Origin: an uncultured Collinsella sp.
Lineage (GTDB): Bacteria; Actinomycetota; Coriobacteriia; Coriobacteriales; Coriobacteriaceae
Reading direction: 5' to 3'
Assembly (NCBI GenBank): GCA_905208975.1
Contig: CAJLRE010000011.1
Location: 1-41,160 of the forward strand
DNA: 41,160 nucleotides
Shown: piece after piece, positions 32,578-40,225 of the stretch
Layout: the number at the start of each line of letters is the position of its first letter
Position numbering within the stretch: position 1 is the stretch's first letter
The notes under the pieces: model-generated
What the model was told of the DNA's origin: nothing
Seen by the model: the letters and a program-made list of their open reading frames with translations, nothing else
The model's database searches: none
Made by a program: the position numbers and the translations under genes

Positions 32578-32638
32578 TTATGGAAACCATGTTCGCCATC
32601 GCCATGTGGACATAACAATCTCGATTCGCTATTCAAAC

Positions 32639-32675
32639 TTACTCGGACAGAACCGACTCGGTTTTGTCCGAGTAA
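32639..32675. repeat. 17 bp inverted repeat with 3-base loop
   Basis: TTACTCGGACAGAACCG (32639-32655) pairs with 32659-32675 with a single G-U position. The arms contain GGACAG, similar to the XRE half-sites. No T-run follows on either strand. TTGACA (32682-32687) follows directly. Confidence 0.75.
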
Positions 32676-32939
32676 ACGTGTTTGACAGTCGATCGCTGTG
32701 CCCGCTCGTGCAATCAGCATCATTCGATTTTGTTTAGTAAAACTAGGTCCCTATTAAATAAAATTCGTTTGTATCCAAATTTGTTTAACAATGCCGCGTT
32801 ACCACTAAACACTATACCCGTTAATCCGAACGATTGTTCGATGGATTTCGTGTTGGGTGGAATCGTCTGTGGGCTGGGCTATGCTACCTTGACTATCTAT
32901 ATGACTACAACGCAGCAAAGGAGCATCGAGAGAGCGAGC

Positions 32940-34937
32940 ATGGCAAAAAACACCGCAAACTATGGTAACGACAGTATTCGTCAGCTCAAGGACGAGGAGC
33001 GCGTACGCCTGCGCCCCGCCGTTATCTTTGGCTCGGACGGACTCGACGGCTGCGCGCATGCCGCCTTCGAGATCCTGTCCAACGCCGTTGACGAGGCGCG
33101 CCAGGGCTACGGCAAGCTCATCACCCTTACCGCCTTTCGCGATGGTTCCATTCAGGTAGAGGACAACGGCCGCGGCTGCCCGCTCGACTGGAACCCCTCC
33201 GAGAAGCGCTTTAACTGGGAGCTCGTCTTTTGCGAGCTCTACGCAGGTGGCAAATACAACAACAACCAGGGCGGCGACTACGACTTCTCGCTCGGTACCA
33301 ACGGCCTGGGCTCGTGCGCGACCCAGTACGCATCCGAGTACATGGACGTCACGGTTTGGCGCGACGGCAACAAGTACTCCCTGCACTTTAAGAAAGGCAA
33401 GGTCGTTGGCGCCAAAAAGAAAGCGCTTGAGATCGAGCCCAGCGACGAGGACCGCACCGGCACCACCATCAAGTGGCGCCCCGATCTTGAGGTCTTTACC
33501 TCGATCAGCATTCCCCACGACTGGTATCGCGAGACCATGCGCCGCCAGGCCGTGGTCAACGCCAACGTGACCTTCCGCCTGCGCATTGAGGGCGACGATG
33601 GCGAGTTTTCCGAAGAGGATTTTTGCTATCCCAAGGGCATCGAGGACTACGTGCTCGAGAAGGTCGGTACCGACTACCTTACCGAGCCCTTCTTTATCGA
33701 GGCTGACCGTCGCGGTCGCGACCGCGAGGACCTGCCCGATTACAACGTCAAGATCACCGCGTGCATGTGCTTCTCGCGCACCTTCATGATGCAGGAGTAC
33801 TACCACAACTCGTCATGGCTCGAGAACGGCGGTTCGCCCGAAAAGGCCGCCCGTAGTGCTCTGACCAGCGCCATCGATGCCTACATCAAGCAACAGGGCA
33901 AGTACAACAAAAACGAGAGCGGCATTAAGTGGCAGGACGTCCAGGACTGTCTGGTGCTGGTGACCAACTGCTTCTCCACCCAGACGTCCTACGAAAACCA
34001 GACTAAGAAGGCCATCAATAACCGCTTTATCCAGCAGGCGATGACGGCATTCTTTAAGGAGCGCCTCTCGACCTATCTGATCGAGAACAAAGACGCCGCC
34101 AACAAGATCATGGAGCAGGTGCTCATCAACAAGCGCTCGCGCGAGAACGCCGAGAAGACGCGCCAGAGCATCAAGACCAATCTGCAGCAGAAGACCGACA
34201 TGGCCAACCGCGTGCAGAAGTTCATCGACTGCCGCTCCAAGGACAAGAGCCGTCGCGAGATCTACATCGTAGAGGGCGACTCGGCAGCAGGCGCCATCCG
34301 CACCTCGCGCGATGCCGAGTTCCAGGGTGTTATGCCCGTCCGAGGCAAGATCCTCAACTGTCTGAAAGAGGACTACCCGCGCATCTTTAAGTCCGACATC
34401 ATCATGGACCTCATGCGCGTGCTGGGCTGCGGCGTAGAGATCAAGGACAAGCGCATCAAGAACCTCGGTGCTTTTGACCTGGATAATCTCAACTGGAACA
34501 AGGTCATTATCTGTACGGACGCCGACGTCGACGGTTATCACATCCGCACGCTTGTGCTCACCATGCTCTATCGCCTGGTGCCCACGCTTATCGACGAGGG
34601 CTACGTGTATATCGCCGAGTCGCCGCTCTACGAGATCAACTGCAAAGAGAAGACCTACTTTGCCTACACCGAGCTCGAGAAGAACGGCATCCTCAAGGAG
34701 ATTGGCGACCAGAAGTGCTCGATCAACCGCTCCAAGGGTCTTGGTGAGAACGATCCGGACATGATGTGGCTCACCACCATGAACCCCGAGACGCGCCGCC
34801 TGATCAAGGTAGAACCCGAGGACGTCACCAAGATGGAGACCATGTTCAACCTGTTGCTGGGCAACGACGAGACGGGCCGCAAGCGTCACATCTCCGAGCA
34901 CGGCAAGGAATACCTGGACCAGCTGGACCTGCAGTAG
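32940..34937 (+). CDS. Type II topoisomerase subunit B (ParE/GyrB-like, divergent)
   Basis: The 665-residue ATPase subunit has GHKL motifs EILSNAVDEARQGYG, VEDNGRGCPLDW and SLGTNGLGSCATQY. The TOPRIM part has IVEGDSAAGAIR, PVRGKILNCLKE and CTDADVDGYHIRTLVLTMLYR, with the catalytic Glu and Asp-x-Asp in place. These differ from the EGDSAGGSAK and PLRGKILNVEKA of ordinary GyrB/ParE, so it is a diverged paralogue rather than the housekeeping gyrase. The ATG at 32940 is chosen for the MAKNTANYGNDSI start; AAGGAG is 14 bases off and GAG nearer. The frame opens at 32682. It is followed 45 bp later by subunit A. Confidence 0.9.
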   Translation: MAKNTANYGNDSIRQLKDEERVRLRPAVIFGSDGLDGCAHAAFEILSNAVDEARQGYGKLITLTAFRDGSIQVEDNGRGCPLDWNPSEKRFNWELVFCELYAGGKYNNNQGGDYDFSLGTNGLGSCATQYASEYMDVTVWRDGNKYSLHFKKGKVVGAKKKALEIEPSDEDRTGTTIKWRPDLEVFTSISIPHDWYRETMRRQAVVNANVTFRLRIEGDDGEFSEEDFCYPKGIEDYVLEKVGTDYLTEPFFIEADRRGRDREDLPDYNVKITACMCFSRTFMMQEYYHNSSWLENGGSPEKAARSALTSAIDAYIKQQGKYNKNESGIKWQDVQDCLVLVTNCFSTQTSYENQTKKAINNRFIQQAMTAFFKERLSTYLIENKDAANKIMEQVLINKRSRENAEKTRQSIKTNLQQKTDMANRVQKFIDCRSKDKSRREIYIVEGDSAAGAIRTSRDAEFQGVMPVRGKILNCLKEDYPRIFKSDIIMDLMRVLGCGVEIKDKRIKNLGAFDLDNLNWNKVIICTDADVDGYHIRTLVLTMLYRLVPTLIDEGYVYIAESPLYEINCKEKTYFAYTELEKNGILKEIGDQKCSINRSKGLGENDPDMMWLTTMNPETRRLIKVEPEDVTKMETMFNLLLGNDETGRKRHISEHGKEYLDQLDLQ

Positions 34938-34982
34938 CAGCAAATCGATAACGACGGCCCATAAGAAGTTCAAGAGGAAATC

Positions 34983-37223
34983 GTGGCAAAGAAGAAGACG
35001 AAGAACCAGCCCAAGAAAAAGCAGGTCAACGCCGAGAACGTCATCGGCCTGCACTCCGAGGTCACCGATCAGCCGATCACGCAGACGCTCGAGGTCAACT
35101 ACATGCCCTACGCTATGAGCGTCAACGTCTCGCGTGCGTTCCCCGAGATTGACGGCTTTAAGCCCTCGCACCGCAAGCTGCTCTACACCATGTACAAGAT
35201 GGGTCTGCTCAAGGGCGAGCGCCAGAAGAGCGCCAACATCGTGGGCCAGACCATGAAGCTCAACCCGCACGGCGACGCCGCGATCTACGAGACGATGGTG
35301 CGCCTGGCCACCGGCAACGAGGCGTTGCTCGCCCCCTTCGTTGAGTCGAAGGGCAACTTTGGCAAGTACTATTCGGGCGACCTGAGCTACGCCGCCTCGC
35401 GCTATACCGAGGCCAAGCTCTCCCCCATTAGCGCCGAGATCTTCAAGGACATCGACAAGGACCCGGTCGACTTCGTCGACAGCTACGACGGCGCCATGAA
35501 GGAGCCACGCCTGCTGCCCACCACGTTCCCCAACATCCTCGTCTCGGCCAACAAGGGCATCGGCGTCGCCATGGCATCCGATATCTGCGGTTTCAACCTC
35601 AACGAGGTCTGTACCGCCACAATGCATTACCTGCAGGATCCCGACTGCGACCTGCTCGAATACATGCCCATGCCCGACTTCTCGACCGGCGGCGAAATTA
35701 TCTACCGCCGCGAGGAGATGGAAAAGATAATCGAGACCGGCCTTGGCAGCTTCCAGATCCGCTCCCGCTGGCGCTGGATTCCCGAAGAGCGCATCATCGA
35801 GGTCTACGAGATCCCCTACACCACCAAAACCGATGTCATCATCGAGCGCATCGTCAAGCTCTCCAAAGAGGGCAAGGTCAAGGAGATTGCCGACATCCGC
35901 GACGAGACCGACCTCTCGGGTCTGCGCATCGCCATCGACCTTAAGCGCGGTGTCGACCCCGACAAGCTCATGGCGAAGCTCTATCGCTCGACCACGCTGC
36001 AGGATTCGTTCTCGTGCAACTTTAACGTGCTGGTCGACGGCTATCCCCGCGTTATGGGCGTGCGCCAGATCCTGCACGAGTGGGTCAAGTGGCGTATTGA
36101 GTCCACGCGTCGCCGCATTAACTTTGACCTGGGCAAAAAGTCCGAGCGTCTGCACCTGCTGCACGGCCTCGAGGCAATTCTGCTCGACATCGACAAGGCC
36201 ATCGCCATCATCCGCGGCACTAAGCTCGAGGCCGAGGTCGTGCCCAACCTTATGAAGGGTTTCGACATCGACGAGACCCAGGCCGAGTTTGTTGCCGAGC
36301 TCAAGCTCCGCAACATCAACGAAGAGTACATTCTCAACCGCACCAAGGACATCGCCAAGCTCGAGGGCGAGATTGCCGAGCTTGAGGAGATCCTCTCCAG
36401 CGAGGAGAACATCAAGAAGGTCATCAGCGACGAGCTAGCAGCGGTCAACAAGAAGTACGTGATGCCGCGCCGCACGGGCAGGATCGAGCCCCATGAGGTT
36501 ATCGAGGTAAGCTTGGAGCCCGAGGTCGAGGAGTACCCGGTCACCATCATGCTCTCGCGCGATGGCTACCTAAAGAAGATGACGGACCGCGTGCTCAAGA
36601 AGGCGACCACGCTCAAGTACAAGGACGGCGACAAACCCTTTATCGAGTTCCCGTCCTCCAACACCCACGAGCTGCTGGTCTTTACCAACAAGAGCCAGGT
36701 GTACAAGTGCAAGGTCGCGGCGTTTGAGGACACCAAGTCGGCCCAGCTGGGCTCGTACCTTCCGACCGATCTTGAGATGGAACCCGACGAGAGCGTCATC
36801 TGGGTCATCGACCCCGAGGACTACAAGGCCGACGTGCTGTTCGTCTTTGAGAACGGCCGCGTGGTGCGTGTCGCGCTTTCTGGATACGCTACCAAGACCA
36901 ACCGCAAGCGCCTTAAGAACGCCATCTACGGCGGCAGCAAGCTGCTGTATGCGCAGGTGCTCAAGGAAGACCGCGACCTCGCGCTGGTCTCGAGCGACTA
37001 CCGCCTGATGAACTTCAACACGTCGCTGCTCAAGACCAAGACGACCACCAACACGCAGGGCGTCCAGGCTTTCACGGCCAAGAAGGGCCGCTCGGTCACC
37101 ACTGTCGGCACGACCGAGGAGATTCTTGGCGCCGGCGTCTCGGCCGAGAAGTTCACCGCGCAGAGCCTGCCCTCTGCCGGTGCCCTCATGAAGGAAAACG
37201 ACATGCCGAGTTTGTTTGACTAG
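34983..37223 (+). CDS. Type II topoisomerase subunit A (ParC/GyrA-like, divergent)
   Basis: The 746-residue cleavage subunit starts with a Lys-rich tail (MAKKKTKNQPKKKQ). The winged-helix core has AFPEIDGFKPSHRKLLYTMYKMGL and the catalytic Tyr141 in AASRYTEAKL. A coiled-coil gate (about 440-490) and a C-terminal beta-pinwheel (about 510-746) follow. No GyrA-box (QRRGGKG) is seen, which argues for relaxing or decatenating rather than supercoiling activity (inference). The GTG at 34983 has AGGAAA upstream; no ATG fits better. It pairs with the B subunit just upstream. Confidence 0.9.
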   Translation: MAKKKTKNQPKKKQVNAENVIGLHSEVTDQPITQTLEVNYMPYAMSVNVSRAFPEIDGFKPSHRKLLYTMYKMGLLKGERQKSANIVGQTMKLNPHGDAAIYETMVRLATGNEALLAPFVESKGNFGKYYSGDLSYAASRYTEAKLSPISAEIFKDIDKDPVDFVDSYDGAMKEPRLLPTTFPNILVSANKGIGVAMASDICGFNLNEVCTATMHYLQDPDCDLLEYMPMPDFSTGGEIIYRREEMEKIIETGLGSFQIRSRWRWIPEERIIEVYEIPYTTKTDVIIERIVKLSKEGKVKEIADIRDETDLSGLRIAIDLKRGVDPDKLMAKLYRSTTLQDSFSCNFNVLVDGYPRVMGVRQILHEWVKWRIESTRRRINFDLGKKSERLHLLHGLEAILLDIDKAIAIIRGTKLEAEVVPNLMKGFDIDETQAEFVAELKLRNINEEYILNRTKDIAKLEGEIAELEEILSSEENIKKVISDELAAVNKKYVMPRRTGRIEPHEVIEVSLEPEVEEYPVTIMLSRDGYLKKMTDRVLKKATTLKYKDGDKPFIEFPSSNTHELLVFTNKSQVYKCKVAAFEDTKSAQLGSYLPTDLEMEPDESVIWVIDPEDYKADVLFVFENGRVVRVALSGYATKTNRKRLKNAIYGGSKLLYAQVLKEDRDLALVSSDYRLMNFNTSLLKTKTTTNTQGVQAFTAKKGRSVTTVGTTEEILGAGVSAEKFTAQSLPSAGALMKENDMPSLFD

Positions 37224-37262
37224 GACGACGGCGACCAAACCGTCATGGTTTAACTAAGCAGC

Positions 37263-37300
37263 GGGGCCCGGAGCGCAGTAAACGCTGCGCCCTGGGCCCC
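37263..37300. terminator. GC-rich hairpin after the topoisomerase genes
   Basis: 16 bp arms (GGGGCCCGGAGCGCAG and complement with two G-U pairs) enclose a 6-base loop. It begins 40 bp after the subunit A stop and before the convergent ATPase gene. No T-run follows, so termination strength is uncertain. Confidence 0.6.
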
Positions 37301-37322
37301 ATGCATTACACCAGCATCATCC

Positions 37323-38612
37323 CTATAGACAAAATGCCGCATAAAGTGGAACAGACATAAGCCCATCATTCATTCCAAAGGGCTTAGTCGATAGCCTGAT
37401 AAGGCGTACGCCCGGATGGGTCTTTTTAAGTGAGGACAGGCTTCGAGATCTTGTGTTCTCTCCCGCCTTGACTTCAATCGCAGACAAGCATCCCTGCTTC
37501 TCTACTACAAAGTCGATTTCCGCACGATTATCTCGCGCCCAATAATGCAGCGGATAGCCCATGGCTGAAAGCTGTTGGGCGACGTAGTTTTCGGTAAGTG
37601 CACCCATGAATGTGCCGCCGATGCCGGCAAGAATATCGGCGCGTTGAGCACCGGCCTTGGAGACGAGCAGCCCTGTATCCGCCTGATAGATTTTAAAAGC
37701 AGAAGGGTTAACGAAGGCCTCTAAAGGGCTTTCGATCTGCCCGACTAGGCTGCAGCGCGCCACCGTACCCGACAATACAAGCCAGTCGAGAGCATCTCCA
37801 AAGAGAGACGCATTGCCCCCCGCTCGCACTACCTTGTATTGAAATTTGCGATTCTCTTTGGCAAGCTGCTGTGGAATGGAATCGAAGCACGCACGCGTCT
37901 TTGCGCTCAAGCGTTCATCAGCATATTTATTGGTGTCGGCGGAATATCCGTCGAGAATAATCCGATGCTTTTCGGCCACATCAATGATTGACTGATCATC
38001 GATATACGTTTGGACCGCCTCGGGCATTCCGCCAACAACAAGATACTGTCGATAGAGCCTAAGCGCCTTTTCATGAAGGCTTGGCGCAAGAGGACCCATT
38101 AACTCGAATGACGAGCGTATCTCATCGACCAGCTGATCGTGCCCCATTGCCCAGAGAAACTCCTCGAAATCGAGTGGAGTCATCTCGATCAAGTCGGTCT
38201 TTCCGACGGGGAACGAATACGACTGATGGTTAATGGCAACCCCAAGAAGCGACCCGGCAGCCGCAACGTAATACTCGGGAGCATCTTCGCAAAAGTATTT
38301 AAGGGAAGTGAGCGCTTCCTCGCATGCCTGGATCTCGTCAATGAACAGTAAGGTTTTGCCAGGCACGATACGCTGTCCCGTACGAGCCTCGATCGCGCGC
38401 ACAATCGAATGAGGGTCAAGACCGCCCGAAAAATCCGCTCGCGCCGACCGGTCGTTCTCAAGATTAACGTAGACAACCGATTCGAAAAGATCCTGGGCGT
38501 ACGTTCTGAGCAAATAGGTCTTGCCACACTGGCGCACGCCTTTGACCAGCAAAGGTTTTCTATCAGCTCTGTCTCGCCATTCCCTAAGTAGCTCGTCTGC
38601 CTTGCGACGCAT
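37323..38612 (-). CDS. AAA-type ATPase with DUF4143 domain
   Basis: The 429-residue protein has a P-loop (LVKGVRQCGKTYLL) and Walker B (LLFIDEIQACEEAL). Its middle region is typical of the AAA_14/DUF4143 family (AAGSLLGVAINHQSYSFPVGK, MTPLDFEEFLWA). The DUF4143 end has NRAEIDFVVEKQGCLSAIEVKAGENTRSRSL, a PD-(D/E)XK nuclease-like pattern. Biological role is unknown; many copies occur as accessory genes in anaerobes. The ATG at 38612 follows GGGAAGG, preferred over TTG 38618. The AT-rich stretch upstream (38641-38700) differs from the neighbouring DNA, hinting at recent arrival (inference). Confidence 0.9.
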   Translation of the reverse strand: MRRKADELLREWRDRADRKPLLVKGVRQCGKTYLLRTYAQDLFESVVYVNLENDRSARADFSGGLDPHSIVRAIEARTGQRIVPGKTLLFIDEIQACEEALTSLKYFCEDAPEYYVAAAGSLLGVAINHQSYSFPVGKTDLIEMTPLDFEEFLWAMGHDQLVDEIRSSFELMGPLAPSLHEKALRLYRQYLVVGGMPEAVQTYIDDQSIIDVAEKHRIILDGYSADTNKYADERLSAKTRACFDSIPQQLAKENRKFQYKVVRAGGNASLFGDALDWLVLSGTVARCSLVGQIESPLEAFVNPSAFKIYQADTGLLVSKAGAQRADILAGIGGTFMGALTENYVAQQLSAMGYPLHYWARDNRAEIDFVVEKQGCLSAIEVKAGENTRSRSLSSLKKTHPGVRLIRLSTKPFGMNDGLMSVPLYAAFCL

Positions 38613-38792
38613 ACGCAACCTTCCCTCATTAACTTCTGTTTGACAATATTTTAACGCGGATTAATTTGTTTTCAGTTATTTTTCTGCGTTTAAAAATTGT
38701 TCTATACGGCGCTTGAGGGAATGCGCCCCTATCTCTCGGTAAGGACAGCAAGCATTTCCACCAACACCGATTGCCATGCGCTCTTCTTGCCC

Positions 38793-39323
38793 TTAGGCGA
38801 GCTTGCGAGCGAGCTCTCGCACCTCTTCCAGCTTGGGCGAGGAGGCCATGCTGTCGCGCTCGGTCATACCGCTGATGGTGACAATGCCCTGGTCCTCCCA
38901 CTTGCAGTATGCGCACGTGGACTTGTACATGGCGATCGCCGCATCATAGACGCCCTCGCTGTGGCTATCGAGCAAAAGGGCCGTCTTGGTGAACGGGAAG
39001 CCCGTAGCACCGAAGGCGTACAGGCGGTCGATGACAGCCTTCTCCTGCGCAGTGATATCGAACCAGTAGATAGGCGAGGCAAAGACGACCATATCTGCGT
39101 CTTTCAGCGACTCGATCACGTTGACCATGTCATCCTTCTGCACGCAGACGCCCTCATGAGCGAAGCAGTACTGGCATCCCAAGCAGCCGGCGATCTTCTT
39201 GCTGGCAACGCGGACGACCTCGACCGTATTGCCGCCCTCACGCGCGGTCTCGGCAAACGCCTCGACCATGGTATCGGTATTGGCGCCCTTACGCGGGCTG
39301 CCGCTCAATACAACGATATTCAT
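38793..39323 (-). CDS. Flavodoxin-fold NAD(P)H-dependent oxidoreductase with iron-sulfur-flavoprotein Cys motif
   Basis: The 176-residue protein has the FMN-phosphate loop SGSPRKGANT (7-16) and the flavin-ring motif ASPIYWFDIT. A compact CX2CX2CX6C motif (Cys47, Cys50, Cys53, Cys60) matches the 4Fe-4S site of iron-sulfur flavoproteins (Isf). It likely reduces quinones, oxygen or other acceptors in the cytoplasm. The ATG at 39323 follows AAGGAGAGG. It is 204 bp downstream of the TetR regulator on the same strand and may be its target. Confidence 0.88.
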   Translation of the reverse strand: MNIVVLSGSPRKGANTDTMVEAFAETAREGGNTVEVVRVASKKIAGCLGCQYCFAHEGVCVQKDDMVNVIESLKDADMVVFASPIYWFDITAQEKAVIDRLYAFGATGFPFTKTALLLDSHSEGVYDAAIAMYKSTCAYCKWEDQGIVTISGMTERDSMASSPKLEEVRELARKLA

Positions 39324-39340
39324 AGGATTCCCTCTCCTTC

Positions 39341-39365
39341 ATGCTGCAGGCGCGCAGCATTTTTT
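39341..39365. other. Hairpin just upstream of the flavoprotein's ribosome site
   Basis: ATGCTGC (39341-39347) and GCAGCAT (39354-39360) form a 7 bp stem. On the plus strand six Ts follow, like a terminator, but no plus-strand gene is there. On the minus strand the stem ends directly before the AAGGAGAGG ribosome site, so it could tune translation (inference). Confidence 0.45.
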
Positions 39366-39527
39366 CTTGTAACCAAAACAAATGGGGTTAATCAATCGCC
39401 AGCAGGCCATATCTCTTGCTCAAGTTCCCTAAAGAAGCTCAAGGCGATTGCAATTGCCTTATACAACATCGAAAACCAAAGAGGGGCCATAGCAACGTCG
39501 CCTGCCCGAAATGGCCTGCGGTTAAAA

Positions 39528-40082
39528 TCAACTACGGGGATCGTGACGAGCCGATACCGCCCGCATGCCCCCTTCGGAATAGGCGCTGAGCAGCTCCTGA
39601 GCGTGGGCAAACTCGGGCCCTCGCCTCCAACCGAGCAGGCGGTTGACCGCGAGATTTCCCTGGACGTTGTGGACGAAGAGCAGATAGGCGTCCTCGCGCG
39701 AAAGCCCAGTCTCCTCCATGATCGAGGGAACCATCTGCTCGGCGCCGCGCTCGACGACGCGCTGTGCCACCCGGGCGTACGCGTCGTCATCCGAGTAGAG
39801 CAGATAATAGTCATCGTTTGCCGGCGGACGCTGGCAGAGGGCACCCGCCTCCGTTCCCTCGAGCGGCGGCACCGCCGCCAAGGCCTCGTCGATAAGCGCG
39901 TCGAGCAGGGCGAACTTGTCCTCGTAGTGCAGATAGAACGTGCCACGGTTGATATCGGCGCGGCGGCAGATATCCGCTACCGTCATCTTCGCGAAGCCGA
40001 CCTCGGCCAGCAGCGCGAAGAACGCCTCCCGTATGACCGAGAGTGTATAGCGTCGGCGACGATCGATCTTCCCCGCTTCCAT
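39528..40082 (-). CDS. TetR-family transcriptional regulator
   Basis: The 184-residue protein has an N-terminal TetR helix-turn-helix (about 15-55: REAFFALLAEVGFAKMTVADICRRADINRGTFYLHYEDKFALLDAL). A helical ligand domain of about 125 residues follows. Start ATG 40082 has GGAGG five bases upstream; the frame opens at 40109. The gene is divergent from the sirtuin-like gene (143 bp gap) and upstream of the Isf-like flavoprotein. A 20 bp palindrome at 40186-40205 is a fitting operator. The ligand is unknown. Confidence 0.92.
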   Translation of the reverse strand: MEAGKIDRRRRYTLSVIREAFFALLAEVGFAKMTVADICRRADINRGTFYLHYEDKFALLDALIDEALAAVPPLEGTEAGALCQRPPANDDYYLLYSDDDAYARVAQRVVERGAEQMVPSIMEETGLSREDAYLLFVHNVQGNLAVNRLLGWRRGPEFAHAQELLSAYSEGGMRAVSARHDPRS

Positions 40083-40185
40083 TACCCCTCCAATTGCAAC
40101 GCTCGACAATGCCCGGCAATCGTTCGTTTATCAACGGCGCATCGAAGCTGTTCATTGCTCTCGCACAAATCAACATGGATACTTT

Positions 40186-40205
40186 TTATCAACACCTGTT
40201 CATAA
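40186..40205. promoter_or_regulatory. 20 bp palindrome, candidate TetR operator
   Basis: TTATCAACA, CC, TGTTCATAA are 9-base arms with one mismatch. The site overlaps CATAAT (40201-40206), a likely -10 for the sirtuin gene, and lies 21 bases before its GTG. Related half-sites TTATCAAC (40128-40135) and TGTTCAT (40150-40156) lie nearer the TetR gene. Confidence 0.6.
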
Positions 40206-40225
40206 TAGCTGAAAGAAGGTATCCA

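Larger units (their letters stand above)
32489..32939. other. 451 bp AT-rich non-coding gap with several dyads
   Basis: No credible gene was found. The gap is visibly more AT-rich than its neighbours. It holds inverted GACAGATAT sites (32510-32577), a 17 bp near-perfect inverted repeat with a 3-base loop (32639-32675), and a CGAAC/GTTCG dyad (32829-32842). TTGTTT (32730-32735) and TATTAA (32752-32757), 16 bp apart, could drive the topoisomerase genes. The 17 bp repeat lacks a T-run, so it may be an operator rather than a terminator. Confidence 0.6.

Noticed and set aside
32682..32939. N-terminal extension of topoisomerase subunit B
   Set aside because: It lies in AT-rich regulatory DNA with no family similarity; MAKNTANYGNDSI at 32940 matches a normal start.
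33813..36164. 783-codon open frame on the minus strand
   Set aside because: It is antisense to both topoisomerase genes, has low-complexity Val/Leu/Asp-rich text and no family pattern; a codon-bias shadow.
38697..40205. 502-codon plus-strand frame
   Set aside because: It covers the antisense of the flavoprotein and TetR genes and their promoter; both real genes have strong ribosome sites and motifs.
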